From positions 5,436,001 through 5,500,000 of the forward strand of contig JBBMOA010000015.1 in the NCBI GenBank assembly GCA_037954235.1: a DNA stretch of 64,000 bases, in the 5' to 3' direction. Origin of the DNA: Aulostomus chinensis. Its lineage: Eukaryota > Chordata > Actinopteri > Syngnathiformes > Aulostomidae. Position 1 is the first letter of the stretch; each line of letters opens with the position of its first letter. Below, in pieces: positions 25,859-39,400 of the stretch. The notes beneath the pieces were generated by a model. The model ran no database searches and was not told the origin of the DNA. It worked only from the letters and a program-made list of their open reading frames with translations. The position numbers and the translations under genes were made by a program.

Positions 25859-26080
25859 GTATTTTGTATGTACATATCAACAGCAGAAATATGATTGCCT
25901 TTTATAAATTATTCTGAATGACACAAAAATGAAGGTTATCAGAGGCGAAAGGAAAGATGCATTTAATTAAATGTTTCAAGTGCCAAACCTCTTTCAGCTG
26001 TCACGCTGTCGTGTTCAGGTTTCACTCCAGTTAATGCTGCCATGTCCAGTTTAGAGAAAGCATATATTTGATCTCTATTG

Positions 26081-26086
26081 AATAAA
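26081..26086 (+). terminator. fgfr4: Candidate polyadenylation signal AATAAA
   Basis: Canonical hexamer about 930 bp after the stop and the first AATAAA downstream of it. Confidence 0.4.
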
Positions 26087-29000
26087 CTTCCCCCAAAATG
26101 GAACCAAACCAACTGTAGACAAGTCCTGCTGTTAAAAACTGGCACATATAAGTTATGATTATTGATCAATGTGTCATACTGCATCAACCGCTCAACCCTC
26201 CAATGGGTGTGGTAAAAAATAAAAAAAATAAAAAAAATATATATATTATTTTTTATTTTTTTATCTTGAAGGATGGTTCAAATTTTGGAATTAAACTCTC
26301 CATTTGTAATTTTCTAGTCAACTGTCTCAGCCTCCAACCCAAGAAAACAATTTGTGGTCTCATACCACGAGGAGCTGAGTCCTGATAGTTCGACAAAAAT
26401 CCACAAATATGCATTTTTTTTTTTAAATTCTTGAGAAGCATTTCTGAAAGCATTTCTTAAATTCTAAATTTGATTTGTTTTCATTGATGCATTAATGGCT
26501 TGGATGTCATGATGTGAATTTAATCACTAGGTAAACTTTGAGACGTGTTCCGTCTAACAACAGCTGTACTCGTTCAGTCTTTGTGAGGGACAGTGTGTCC
26601 AGGGTGGGACTCGTCCTGAAAGGAGGACTGACGATTCAGCATGGGGACTCTGTGGGGAGTTGGCCCAAGCCCATGTCACCACTGACAAGGAGAGTAGATC
26701 AGGAGGAGGGGGGGGCTGAATGTGAAAGCCAGTGTGATTGATTTCAAATAGAGGAGAAGGGAGGGGGGGGGGTCCTCCTTTGTCTGGCTGTAACCCTTCA
26801 CCCAGCCCAATCTGTTGGTGAGGGGTCCTCAGGTCCGCAGCCTGACCGGACAATGAGGGCTTTGCAGGCTTAATGGGTGTGACTATGGACCAGAGGGAGG
26901 TTTGCGGTTGGTGGTGAGGGGATAGCTTGTGCTTGTGTGCAAATGAAGAGGCTCTTATTATGTTAATGTCTCCTCTTCTCTCCCAAATGCCCCTATCTTT
27001 ATCCCCGGGCGCCATCCTTTAAATTACAAATCTTAATTCAGATTTACCGCTGCCACAAGCACCAGCTGCAGAAAACTCCCCAGTGGGATGAAATGCCAAC
27101 TGAGCCCCAGGCCAGCTCCTGAGTGTTGACCACAGACAAAACAGTTCCTGCAAAAAACAAAAAAATAACCAATCAGGAAGGATTTTTTTAATGGAGATCA
27201 AATAATATGACGGCTTTCTCCATTTATTGGTCGATGGCGCAAATTTTCATGTCAAAGTTTGCAAAACTCCAAAATGAATTGTTATCTCTTGACTCTTAAT
27301 GCTTGTGTGACCGAGCGCAAGGCAGCTGAACCAACCGACGCCTCCTGCGACGTTGTCATCACCAGCTACAATGTGCTACCACTTTATTTTTCCTCTTTCA
27401 AATGTTGTTGTTTTTTTAAAGAAAATTGAAAGATTCCATTCCAAAATGCTTTAAATTCATCACCACCTCACAGATCAGCTTCTCACGGAAGGATTCATGT
27501 ATGTACTCGCCTCGATCCGTGTCGCCCGTCATCTTGCGACCGCCGCTGACGCTGGTGGATCTTTCTCTTTGGAATGAAGCTCTTACCCTTGCAAAGTGTT
27601 GGGACACATTTGCATCATTACATTCCATTTATCTGCTCTTCTCCCAGATATCACCTGTAAGCAATCACAGAGTCCTTAAACATTTCCTCAAGAAAAATTA
27701 TTTTAGAAATATCTAATTTATTTGTTTATTGTTTTGTTTTTATATGAAATAAAGTATAATTTAAAATAAAGCAGCTCAGTGTCGCTGTCCTTGTCTGCAT
27801 GAAGAATCGACTTTAAAAACACCTCTGCTCTGCTTTCAAGAATCAATGCAATAATTTACCGTTGAACATGAGACGCTTTCCAAGCTCAGAAATATTCAGG
27901 AGCAGCGAAAGAAGGACAGAATGAAATGCAAACTATCTCGAACGTTATCTGGTCGTTGTTTTTCCCACGCTCAGAATTAACGCCACAGTGACTGAATTAC
28001 TACATCCTACAGTTCATCCTGGCCGGATCAACCAGCATCTGAGCCCACAGAAATACCTTTTTTCATTGTAAGAATTTGTCTCTCCACCAAAAACAGCCCC
28101 ACAGATGCTGTCTGTACTCATTGGAGTGCACGTGAAATGTTGTGTGTGCAGACAGTAGGACCACCATTTGAACCCCGAGAATAGTTTAAAAGCACGAGTA
28201 CGCTTGCTCAGCCAACATCGTGACCCCAAACGTAATTTCTAAATAAAACCATCTACTCTTGCATTATTTGGGGCGAGCTGCGATACCTGGCCAAGGCTTG
28301 AATCCTATGTATGTATGAGCATCTTGCCAAGAAAAGAAAAGCAGTGGGATCTTAAATAACACGAGAGCTGCACGGTGTGGAGAACGCCGCGCACATAATT
28401 CTGGATCCACAATGTTTTTTTAATCACCTTTTTTTTTCTCTCTTTTCCATAAGGCTCTTTTTCCACTGGGCAAAAATATCTGCTTGCACCTGCTAACATC
28501 ACGCTTTTTTTCTGCAGTACAAACAGGTTTAATCAGCATTCGGTCCTGCAATGAATTCGGCAGTAGAGAGTGAGTTTACAAGGCATGTATGTGCACAAGT
28601 ATGTGCAGTGGAAAATGGGTACAAAAGAACTCAAAGCTTGGTGTCAACCAGGCTAATCCAGCAAACAATAACGAACACCGCCAAAACCTCGCTTCAGGAT
28701 TTTTGTTCAAATCCAACTAAGCCGATAGACTTGGATCAGAAGAGGTTTGTCCCCGTTTCCATGAATGTTTTAATAGTCAGACTCAAGGTGCAAAATCACA
28801 AACCAGATGAAGCATCCACTTGCTTTATTATCTTGGTTTTTTTGAATCCATCACATAGCTCGCTAAATATATCAGAGGGATGGACTCCTTCCTCCGCAGC
28901 ATTTGTCTGGCCAAAGAGGAGGATTCTGACATACAGTTTTCCGAAATATGAAGCAAGTTTTTATGGACTGTAATGCCTGATCTCAACAGGAAAACATCCA

Positions 29001-29497
29001 TTTTTTGGGAGGTTTTATGTGGTGGACAGTGAATGTCTGGAGTATTTCCTTTGCTTCTAAGTCCTGTATTTGGTCATGTTGTGGAAGCTGACTGGTGGAT
29101 CGCTGCGTAAGCACCCTGTTAGCTGGTGATGTGTCTTACCTGGTCGCACCTATTTGGTGAGTTAATTTCTCACACTGACCCCAAACTTGAACGTCCAAAA
29201 TGATGAAAAGAGGCCGCAAAACTTGAGCGGCACTCAAAATTCTCACCTAAATCTGTAGCCTGGCTTGCCTTTTTTTGCAGCCTCAGAAAGAAAAATTAGA
29301 GCAAAGACTGGGCTCCAGACAGCAGCCAAGCAGAAAGAGAGAGAAAGAAAGAGAGAGAGAAACAAATGTGAGAAAGATGAAAGACAGACAGGCGCTGAGA
29401 GGGAAAGATGGCGAGACAGAAGAATGACGAGATGGAGGTTAAAGGTCAAGAGGAGGGAGGAGAGGGCAGCAGTGATCCCAGTTAGCTCCAGCTTTTG

Positions 29498-29499
<2 letters not shown>

Positions 29500-29529
<30 letters not shown>
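29500..29529 (+). repeat. (GT)n microsatellite
   Basis: First of four GT/CA arrays within 0.7 kb. Confidence 0.9.
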
Positions 29530-29532
<3 letters not shown>

Positions 29533-29627
29533 CTCTTGCTGCGTTTCTGTGTATATGATTATGTGTTAACGTGTGTGTGTCAAATCATGTATACATGATG
29601 TGTGGTCTGTACATGTAAGCGTGTGAA

Positions 29628-29630
<3 letters not shown>

Positions 29631-29681
<51 letters not shown>
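29631..29681 (+). repeat. (GT)n microsatellite
   Basis: Pure 51-bp GT array. Confidence 0.95.
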
Positions 29682-29683
<2 letters not shown>

Positions 29684-29800
29684 TCTTATCTCTCATGTGC
29701 AATAAATCTCGATCACTCAGTGAGTCTGTCTCGCTCTCCCCTGGGTTCGTCTTCCTGTTTGAACTGATAAAAGACTCAGTCTGGGATCTGCGTCTGGAAG

Positions 29801-29867
29801 TGTGTGTGTGTGTGTGTGTTTGTGTATGTGTGTGTGTGTGTGTGTGTGTGAGTGTGTGTGTGTGTGT
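29801..29867 (+). repeat. (GT)n interrupted microsatellite
   Basis: GT array with TT, TA and GA interruptions. Confidence 0.9.
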
Positions 29868-30092
29868 AAAATACAACAACCAGAAAGTTTGGCCAAGTGT
29901 CATTTTAAGATGCAAATATCAAGGACATTTGAACTTGCTAGAACACGATGAGCTCCAGGCCCGCTCTGTCTGTCAAAACTAAAGAGTAAAAGTATCACAC
30001 CAAGCCCACACTGTGTCATCAAGCCCTGTTAAGGGACCGTCTGTGACACGCCTTGATGGCAAACACATAAATCTGCAAAAACACATTTGCGT

Positions 30093-30093
<1 letters not shown>

Positions 30094-30137
<44 letters not shown>
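30094..30137 (+). repeat. (CA)n microsatellite
   Basis: 44-bp CA array, opposite in strand sense to its GT neighbours. Confidence 0.95.
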
Positions 30138-30138
<1 letters not shown>

Positions 30139-30655
30139 TATATAGAACAGGCTCACAATGCAAAATGCAGATATGCAAAAGCAGAGATGTTTATCAAATC
30201 ACTTTAGATGCATAAGTTATCCTGAGATCTCTGGGGAGTGATTCTTACGGATCAAGATGACAACTAAGTGGCAAAACTTCCAGGGCTTGAAAGTGATGTC
30301 ACTATGGAAAACAAGAAAACATCTTAAATTTGAGAAAAATGCCCGAAAATGCATGTAGTCCTCAGAGGTCAGTCCAGGAGTTGTGGGTGGGCGCTGCCCA
30401 ACGTAGCAGCCGCTGGCTAAAGTTACAGTAATATTATCTGGAGGTCACCTGATGAACCACAAAACTACATTAATACCTTATTTGTCGTGTTGAGATTTTC
30501 AGTTGAAATTTGGACTTAAGGAGCCTAAGAGGACGTGGCTACCAAAACATGCTGGTTTGAATAAACTCTGAATGATTAACTGGCTACACACAGAAGCCCC
30601 TTATCTCCACACTGCAGCCCATTTAATCTGACAAGGTTGTTTAATTCCAGATAGG

Positions 30656-30656
<1 letters not shown>

Positions 30657-30727
<71 letters not shown>
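30657..30727 (+). repeat. (GT)n microsatellite
   Basis: A 71-bp GT array, among the longest in the window. Confidence 0.95.
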
Positions 30728-30730
<3 letters not shown>

Positions 30731-31755
30731 TAAATGTGACTGTTATTGAGTCAGTATTGTCAAAGGAAAAAAACCAAGGTGACTTAATGTTTGTCCATCA
30801 CTTTTTGGCCACAGGAACAAGAGCTTAAGTGACCAGTGAGCCGATGGCCTGCATTTGTTCTGTTTATTTAAAGCTCTGTCAAGGGTGCTTGTGGTATTTT
30901 GTTGGGTTCCTGTTACTCTTAGCAGGCAGCGTATCAGCTGATGTGGATTTTTTTTTCACCTCTTGTCTGATAAGTCAGCAAGGGTCCAGTGCTGTGGGCC
31001 ACAACCTCGACTCCACTCGCTTGAATCAAATATCTAGTAGTAAAGAAGCTGGCACTGATAAATGATGATATCTTTGAAACACCGTCTATAAGGGTACGCT
31101 TTTATGATGGACAAAATCTAAACAGACCTTTATTGTGTTCAAGCATCTAAAAAAAACATTATTTTTCAACAGTGTAAGTATTTTTGAGGATGTGTTGGTG
31201 TCTTCACGCTGGATAAACATTTAAACAGACATTTATCCTTTTAAAACTGCTGTCAGTTAGTCAGGGTTTCCACACACAGTCGGCATAAATCGATCAGCAT
31301 CTACAAGAAGAACTGGGTCACAAAAGTTTATGTTTAAACCGTATTCAGCAGTCCCGCGTGGACTTACAGTACAGTCACTCTGATTTCAGCTGCCGTTTTT
31401 ACCCTCTTAAGATGATATTTAGCATTTAAAGGACTCAAAAACAAGTCTTTTTGTTTTTCTCCTCCTTTATTACTTGTCTCACTGAATGCACTTAGTGCCA
31501 GCTATGTATATTTAGCTAGAAGCTAATGGCAACTTACAGCAGGGAAACTGTCCAGACGAATGTCCGTTCCCAAACTCTGGAGCTTGTCATCTGGTATAGT
31601 CTACATCTTCCTTATCAAACCGTATTCTCAGCGATCCACAAAAACTTTGATTCTGATATTTAGCCTCAAGCTAAAACTTTGTGGTTGCTCTCACTGCATT
31701 CTGGCGACACAATGAGGTGAGAAAAACTCCTTTGTGAGTTCAAGACATCTATTGG

Positions 31756-31758
<3 letters not shown>

Positions 31759-31808
<50 letters not shown>
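31759..31808 (+). repeat. (AT)n microsatellite
   Basis: 50-bp pure AT array, the only long one of this type here. Confidence 0.95.
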
Positions 31809-31811
<3 letters not shown>

Positions 31812-33250
31812 ATTGCCACTGCTGTACAACCCTTTCAGAAAACAGAGTTAAAAAAAAAAAGTAAAACAAAACGAACATGAACTTTTATCTGAGTCATTTC
31901 CGGCTGGCCCATGAAGCTAAGAAGATAAAACTCGTCAGTTTAGTGAAATGCAGGTGAAACAAAGATGCTCTACCAGATTTTGAATCTCATCATTCGTCAT
32001 TCCACAGCACAAATCTGATGCCAACCGACTGTGTTAAATTCACCCTGAGATTTTTCCTCTGTGGGGTTCATAATAACACAGAAAAAGAAAGAGCTTAAAC
32101 TCTTTCTGCTCTGCTCAGGAATTGCAGACCACCAAGCAAATTCTCCTGACATGGAACTCCTGTTTGAGGTTGAGCTTCCTCCAGTTTCTTTGGATCATGT
32201 TCACACTCATCCCAGACCACAGTTGCCTTGGAACGTGACCAACTTCCGATCTGAGCATCCCAACGGCATTATTTGGTGTTTCTAATGGGGATAAGACTGG
32301 AGTTTTAATAAAGTGCAGACCACGCTGAATGTAAGTGGACTGATTGAAGGTTTAAACCCACATCCTCAGCCATACATGAGACTGTTACTGTAAGCTCTGA
32401 CCAGGCAGCAAGACCTGTTCCAGAGAGTTTCTCAGTCATTTCCTGCCAGTATTTGTTGAATTAACAGCAGTTTTCATCACTTGGTGAATTTCAGTAATCA
32501 AAGGATCATATTTGTTATGATAAAACTGAGACTTGAGCCTTTGCTCCTTGCAGGGCAAGAAAAGGTTGCATTGCAGCAGCATCTCGGACAGCCTCCATAT
32601 TTAAGGTTCTGCTGCGCCAGAAATCTCCACGATACCAAATGTCCGTGTGGCAGTTTTTCTACCTGAGATATCTGAAACTGCCAACTGGAGTTAGAGAAAG
32701 TTTTAGAGCTAGAAAGACAGTGAGTGTCATCAAACCTGTGAAAGAAGGCAACACATTCTCAAGAGACATCTGGATAACATCCTTCGGAACGATTTTTTGT
32801 ACTAAGTCCCACGAACATCCAGTAACAGAAGCGATCAGTGTGCCCGCCCAATCCCCCGCCGTGATAACCTCAAGCAAAACGCCGGACATTCCTTTTATTC
32901 GCAATGGAAAAATGTAACAATGCTGTGGTTGAGATCTGGTAAGACTTAAGGCACAAAACGTCTTGGTTAGGGTTAGAGAAAGATCATGCTTTGGGATGAA
33001 CAAATAAATAAAAAAGAAACACAGCTGCAAATGCTGCCTCTGCTAAAAACTCAGCAGCAGAGCATGAGCTGCAAATATCCCCTAAGTCTTACTGATTTAT
33101 GTGGGTTATATACAAATTATTGTCCATTTTTTTTAAATTTCATTACAAAAAGTGCATGAAAACAGCCTGAAGAAGGAGGGAAGCAGCTAAACCAACTTCC
33201 TCTTGACTCTGAACTAATTTCAATCTTTTAGCTTGTCATATTCGCGCAAG

Positions 33251-33592
33251 GGCGGCACGGTGGTGCAGTGGTGCAGCACTGTCGCCTCACAGCAAGAAGG
33301 ATGTGAGTTCGAGCCCCGGCTGGAGCACGAAATCTTTCTGCGTGGAGTCTCCGTGTACTCCCTGTGCCTGCGTGGGTTCTCTCCGGTACTCCAGCTTCCT
33401 CCCACTGTCCAAAGACATGCAATTGGGGATGAGGCTGATTGATACACTACATTGACCCTAGGTTTGACTCTGTGTGTTGGCCCTGCCAACGACCTGTCCA
33501 GGGTGAATACCGCCTCTCACCTGAAGGCTGCTGGGATAGGCTCCACCCCCTGTGACCCTTAACAGGATAAGGGGTAGAAAATGGATGGATGG
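33251..33592 (+). mobile_element. tRNA-derived SINE, same family as 1451-1825, forward
   Basis: Begins GGCGGCACGGTGGTGCAGTG (A box), has GAGTTCGAGCC (B box), then the conserved body (TCTCCGGTACTCCAGCTTCC, CCAAAGACATGCA, GGATAGGCTCCA) and the ATGGATGGATGG tail. ATATTC lies at both edges (33238-33243 and 33593-33598), a probable short target duplication. Confidence 0.85.
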
Positions 33593-34394
33593 ATATTCAC
33601 ACCAATGCCCCATCCCTCCAGGTCCTTTAGGAAGGTTCCTCTCCCTGCCTCTTCCCATCCAGCCCCAAGCCTGTTGCAGTCCTCGGGGCCTGGGTTCTTC
33701 TGGCATCCCTGCACTCTTGGTGCTCTTACAGCGTCTTTGAAGGGTTAGTGTTTGTGTGCCTGTAATATCTCCATGGACATCCATCTTTATATCATCTCAA
33801 GCACATGAATTAGTAACTTCATTATAAGCATAAACTTCCACATTTCATTGGCTGTTAGTTAGACCACAGCTTGTAAAATAAATATACTGATAACAGTGTA
33901 CCATAATACTGATTATACCCTGTAACAACAGTAACTACTTGGGCTTTTCCTATTGCTGTTTGCTCAGCACACAAAATTCTCTTTGGTTGACTTTTATGTG
34001 AATTTGTGGTGAATCTGTCATGACCTGATACAGGCAGCGGGTCCGGCTGCCAGGAGTTGTGCTGAAAGATGGGAACTGTTTCTGCGCCGCCAAGGTGACC
34101 CATTTTGGAGGAGGGTTACGTCATTAAAACTATAATACTCCTGAAACCTGAGATGTCAGGAGAGATCACCGAACCTGCACGTGTTTAATTTACGATCATT
34201 TTTTTTGCTAAGAAGACTCGCTGCTGCTTTCGAGAGGACAGAAAAGTCTGCTTTATTGAACGTTATGTTATTTAAAGTCTCATTGTACAGTAAACGGACA
34301 AAGAAGGTGGACGAGAGGCGATGACTCATCATCAAACTTCTGTTTGTCACCGTTTAAAGTTTAACTGCTTCCCCACAGCACGCTGGACCCTGGA

Positions 34395-34395
<1 letters not shown>

Positions 34396-34449
<54 letters not shown>
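34396..34449 (+). repeat. (CA)n microsatellite
   Basis: 54-bp CA array. Confidence 0.95.
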
Positions 34450-34450
<1 letters not shown>

Positions 34451-35953
34451 TTCCAAAAGAGTCCTCAATCCCAAGGTCTGGAACTATGCTCAGTGTGTGT
34501 GTGTGTGTTTGTGTGTGTGTTTCCAGTGCAATGTTTGTTGGGCAACTTTATCTGTTGACCAGCGGAAGTATTTGTAATTCTGTCTACACACACACTGTGT
34601 GATAAGGCCAGGAAGAGTGTGTGGACACAGGATGTTGAGTTAACTCCGGGACAACATGAGAGCAGCTTATCACGCCGAGCGGCAGCAATAATACAACAGA
34701 GAGCCACGTGGATCCGACACAGCCAGCCAGTTACACCGCAGAGATCTCGACTGTCCGGTGAGAAACAGTGGGAATACAATCGTAGAGAAAAAGTGTTTCC
34801 ATCACTGTTTCCCAGATTTTCATCCTTAAATCTGAATCTGTTACATCACCTGGCTGAAGCTGCACCTGTGCAGGTCGTCAGCGGTGCCCTGTAACCAGGA
34901 TGAGATGTTGATGAGAACCAGGATGTAAACGTACTCGCTACAAACAAGCTGGAGATCATCAGGCTTCTACAGCAGCGGCAGATATGGACCTCATCCAGGG
35001 ACCAGCCTCCGTGGACCAGCCACCGTAACTGTTGGCAGGAGTGATGCATAGAATCAAGCAACTACCTGAAAAAATGGCTGTTTTCACTCCCCTCTTCTTT
35101 ACTCCATTTGAATAAACATCTTGGAGCGGTTCATGTGGGCCTGGAGGACGTTGCAAATGCACTCTGGTGCTGTATTTTTGTGCCACCCGAGCGGACGTGC
35201 ATCGTACCACTGTAGCTGCTTCGTGGGATGTTGACGCGATATGTAAAAACCATTCTGACTGCAGCCAACTAGCTGTTAGCTGTGCTAAATCAACCTTTGA
35301 TTTTGAATAATGTCAGATATCTCAGGAGAAACAAATCGTCCTTTATCTACTCACTGAATCCACCTGATTCCTGAAGGATGAGCGGGCGACGGCTCTAACG
35401 GGGTTTTGGTTGAAACACTTGAGAGCGCTTGACATTGTGCTTGTACGAAACTGTAGCGCTCCGAGAGGAAACACACCTAGTCCACCTACTCATCGACTGA
35501 TTAGGACCAGAGCAAAACACCAAGAGGTGTGAAAATGCTCTTAAAGAAGAGGAAAAAGAATCCTTATGAAAGCAATAGGGGCTTGCACCTCCTGTGCAAG
35601 GGGCCCTCCGGTGGACAACCTCACACCACTCGTAACCTAATTAGTCTTTTCTCTCTCCCATTAGACCAAATGCTGCCAGCAGATTTGATCGCTCTGTAAA
35701 CATCATGAAGTGAAGCATATAAAAAAGTCACATTGTGATATTGTTAAGAGGTTGGAGGCCCCGGCATCCTGAGCTGCATATGCAGACAGGAGGGGCCCCA
35801 TAACTCTGGTTTCCCCTCCGCCCGTCTCCGCTGCAGTTGACTGGCCCTCGTTATTTATTGCTCTGTAATTTCTGTAGACTAATTGATTTGGCTCGGCTTT
35901 CAGGCTGCGGGGAGACAGGAAGTCAGGCAACCAAGAGGTTAAGAGTGAGAAGA

Positions 35954-35954
<1 letters not shown>

Positions 35955-35997
<43 letters not shown>
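35955..35997 (+). repeat. (GT)n microsatellite
   Basis: 43-bp GT array. Confidence 0.95.
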
Positions 35998-35998
<1 letters not shown>

Positions 35999-36255
35999 GT
36001 ATGTGACAGCGTTGAGGGGAGACATATTTGCAGAACAGGATGAGCGACTAACAGGAAGTGAGAACGTGTGTGTTTACCTACCAAAGAGGGTGTTACTGTT
36101 TCTAAAAGTGCGTTTGTGAACATCAGAGGTACATCAGAGGTACCTGCAAGGTTTACTGCCATGTTTGTGGGTGTCTTCTAATATTTGTGACTGTGTTGTT
36201 CACCAGCCTGATATCACTTTGAACACCCATCCATGGAGCAACTGCCAAATATTCA

Positions 36256-36347
36256 GAGGGTTCAATCCAGACTGCAGAACTGGCTCCTGATTGGCTGGTT
36301 GGCCTCTTGCATGGCAGGCAGTGTGATCAGTGTGTGTGTGTGTGCGC

Positions 36348-36378
<31 letters not shown>

Positions 36379-36420
36379 GGTGAATGAAGCAACACTGTAA
36401 GGCGCATTGAAAACTGCTAA
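36256..36420 (+). mobile_element. SINE fragment (third family) with an internal GT expansion
   Basis: Starts near a B-box-like GGGTTCAATCC, then GGTTGGCCTCTTGCATGGCAG, GTGTGAATGGGTGAATG and ACTGTAAGGCGCATTG. These are the reverse complement of matching parts of the element at 43781-44044. A 44-bp GT array (36331-36374) sits where that element carries a short alternating run. Confidence 0.65.
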
Positions 36421-39400
36421 GGGTGGAGTTTTTTGGTTTTTTTTAATAAAAGAACCCCATTGACATTTCTCCTGACGCCAAACTAGAGTCAGGAACAAAA
36501 ATGGAGTGTACGGTTATGAAAACATCCTGGTTTAGTTGTGAGATTTTGGTGTTCTGTTGGCACCAGCTGCCACCTCATCATCCTGCCTCCTGATACCATG
36601 CAGTACTGATCCAGACACATGAGCCACAACGTGATTTTACCGCAACATATTGCTCTACAGTATGATGTGACAAGCAGTGCACGACTCTGCGTAGCTTACA
36701 AATATTAGACAAATTAACTAAACTATTTGGTTCAAAATTTAGAATAAGAAGATTTGCAAACTCAGGCTGTTGTACACCGCTACTAAAAAGTGTAACTCCT
36801 CTGCAGTCCTCTGTCTGTTGCTCATGTTGCTTTGACTCTTAACTTTCTAAACGCTGTTGCTGGCTTTGAGGCTGTTTCTCTACATGCGGTAAAATAAAGG
36901 TGTGAATCTGAGTGAAAGCTATGCAGCCCCCTCTTGCTGCAGAATGTACTGGAGTTTAACAGACAGTAACCTATCGCGTGACATCCTTGAACCAGAGGGA
37001 TGATCTGCCCACCGTGAATAAGAATCCTAATTGATTTATATTGGCATTGTTTCCGCTCTATGCTGCCGCATAACTTCAACTCATTGCGAGCCACCACCAC
37101 ATAATGCAGTGTTAACAGACTGTGGTCATCTCGTGTATTTCCTGTGAGATCGCCTCGCTGTGCTTCTTCCTCAGAACGGCCCCCTCAAACCCAAACCAAA
37201 CCCGGTTGGTTTGACTTCGGTCTTGAGTTTATTGATTCTATGGTCTTCAATGAGTCCACCCTTTTCGTTGTCTCCCAGAATAACAACCAGGACAGGGGCC
37301 TCCTGTTTCTGAGAACTGCTGCACCTAACAAAGCCTTCTATCACTCCTCTGTACCGTAATCACGTCAAAATAAAAAGAAGTTTGCCAAAAAAAGATATGT
37401 AAAACCTTTCATTATCGTTCTTTATATCACCCATATGTACTGGATGGAGTCTGGACAAACATACTTGTACCATGCAACTGCAGTGGTTGGCCGAGTCGTA
37501 CAACCACAAGGCACTAATTGTAGTTCTGGATGTTTTGTTTATTAGTTTTTTCCTTTATGATAAATGCCAACAAGGTTGTTATTATAATGTTCTCAACCAC
37601 ATTTGTTCATGAGCACTTGAATAAAAATGTTATTACAAGTTTTCCTGACACGGTCAGATTTATTGATCTCGTACCTCTGCAGTCCCCCTTTGGGTTCTGT
37701 CCGTCTTCTTAAACTGAGTATTTGAGACATCTGAACAAGACTTTGTCCACATGAAAATATTGTAATTTTTGGATGAATGCCCCAATCATACCTGCGTCAT
37801 CATTTCCAAAGACTGTTTCAGCCCATCAAAGATGTCGACGATGTAAATAGACTTTCTTCAAACCACAACCCTGGAAGCAGTTTTTAAAAGGGCAGGTTTT
37901 CATCTAAAACAAAGTCTGTACAGGAGAAAAAGGGCCAAATTGGTTCTTAGGAAGTGTTTGTTTTTCTAAATACACTTGAGAATATTGCCAGAGATTTTGA
38001 GTGTCAGGACTTTATTTAATTCAGAGTAAGAACACAGTAGAAAGCAGCACGGAGGGCAGTGGCTGTGTTTCTCTGGTTTTCTGTCTGTTTTCCACATGAT
38101 GGGATGACATCTGAGCAGGAGGTTCCCACACGACGACAAAAAGTCTCTGTTAAAGTTATAAAGTTACTGGCTGAGATGACGTGCTTTCTTTACCTGTGCA
38201 GTATATCGTCTATTGTGGAGCCCCCGCTACCTGTCATATGTAGGCGGTGGCAAATTTACACGCTCAACTGAGTTTGGGGTTCATGTCACTGACTGATAAT
38301 AAATCCTGGTGTCTACTGCAGGGTCAGTAGACCTGGAACTAAATGCTAATTAAACCTGCTTCCACTGCAGAAGAAAGACAAGTATTAACTAGTGTGGGGG
38401 GGGGGGGGGTAGTCAGTGGAAGAGACATACCCTGAGAAAGAACACGTTTGATAGAAATGTTGGTCGATGCTATAATGTAAATAAAACATTCATTCCCTGA
38501 ACCTGAACTCAAGCATGATTCAAGCCTCTGCAGAGAGATTTTTATTGTGTCCTGTAAGTCTGTGTAATAAAGGAAGGCGTCACCGTCGGTGGTGTGTTTC
38601 CGATGCGCTTCAAGTTTCAGGGCTGCGCTCTATGACGAGCGTGATAGGCTGAATTAGTCATGAACGCTACCAGTGGTAACTGACAGCTGTCCCACTAGCG
38701 ATTCTATCACTGCGGTCGTTGCGTTACAGATAATGATGAATATAACAGTCGAGTCTGGTGATAGTGGCTCGGCATCGGCTGCATGCAGCCATAATCCACC
38801 CATTTCAAACACTAATAAAATAATAATAATAAAATAACTGAAACAACCTCTAGATTGTGGGGAAACACACTCGGAGGCTCTCAAAAGCACTTTGCTTCAG
38901 AAAAATGGTCAGCAGGAATGTAAATTACACATTTATTATATGTAATTAGTTAGAAATTGGGAAAAGCACATGAAGAGACACAAAAAGCCCAATGAAGCAG
39001 CTTTTTCGGTTGGGACATTAGATTTCTACAATTTATGGCGCCGTGGTAAGAGGTTTCAGCCCATAAACTGACAGTTAAATTAAATTATCCCCTAACAGAC
39101 CGACACTTAGCTAAAGGTCAGTTGCACACTGCTCAGTGTAAGAAGCATCAATGAACTGCTGTCCCGCCTGGACCCGCTCAACAGTGACTTTACTCAGTCT
39201 GTTAGCTGAACCCAGCAGAAGGCTTTCAGGGGACGTCACACACCGTCACACACCCTGCAGTCTAAATGGCCCCTCAGGATGCTTTATAGACAGACACTCA
39301 GTGTGCAGCAGCGGCTGGAGGAGATACAAACTCCACCGCTTCTACGACACGGCAACAAAGAAATGTATTGGACCGGTTCTACCAAATGGTTCATGTGAAC

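Larger units (their letters stand above)
25151..26105 (+). other. fgfr4: fgfr4 3' UTR (extent uncertain)
   Basis: Follows the stop directly. It contains two CA arrays (about 25291-25330 and 25623-25652), a TTATTTA at 25744-25750 and a Pumilio-type TGTACATA at 25869-25876. The 3' end is inferred from the polyadenylation hexamers at 25853 and 26081; a distal pair near 27748 and 27765 is also possible. Confidence 0.5.
26106..33250. other. Intergenic sequence downstream of fgfr4
   Basis: No convincing coding exon. Dense microsatellites at 29.5-30.7 kb and an AT array at 31.76 kb. A GA-rich stretch occurs at about 29335-29370. A tandem pair of AATAAA hexamers at about 27748 and 27765 might serve a very long fgfr4 3' UTR or an unseen transcript. 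Confidence 0.5.
33599..36255. other. Intergenic sequence
   Basis: No coding exon recognised; GT/CA arrays at 34396 and 35955. Confidence 0.5.
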
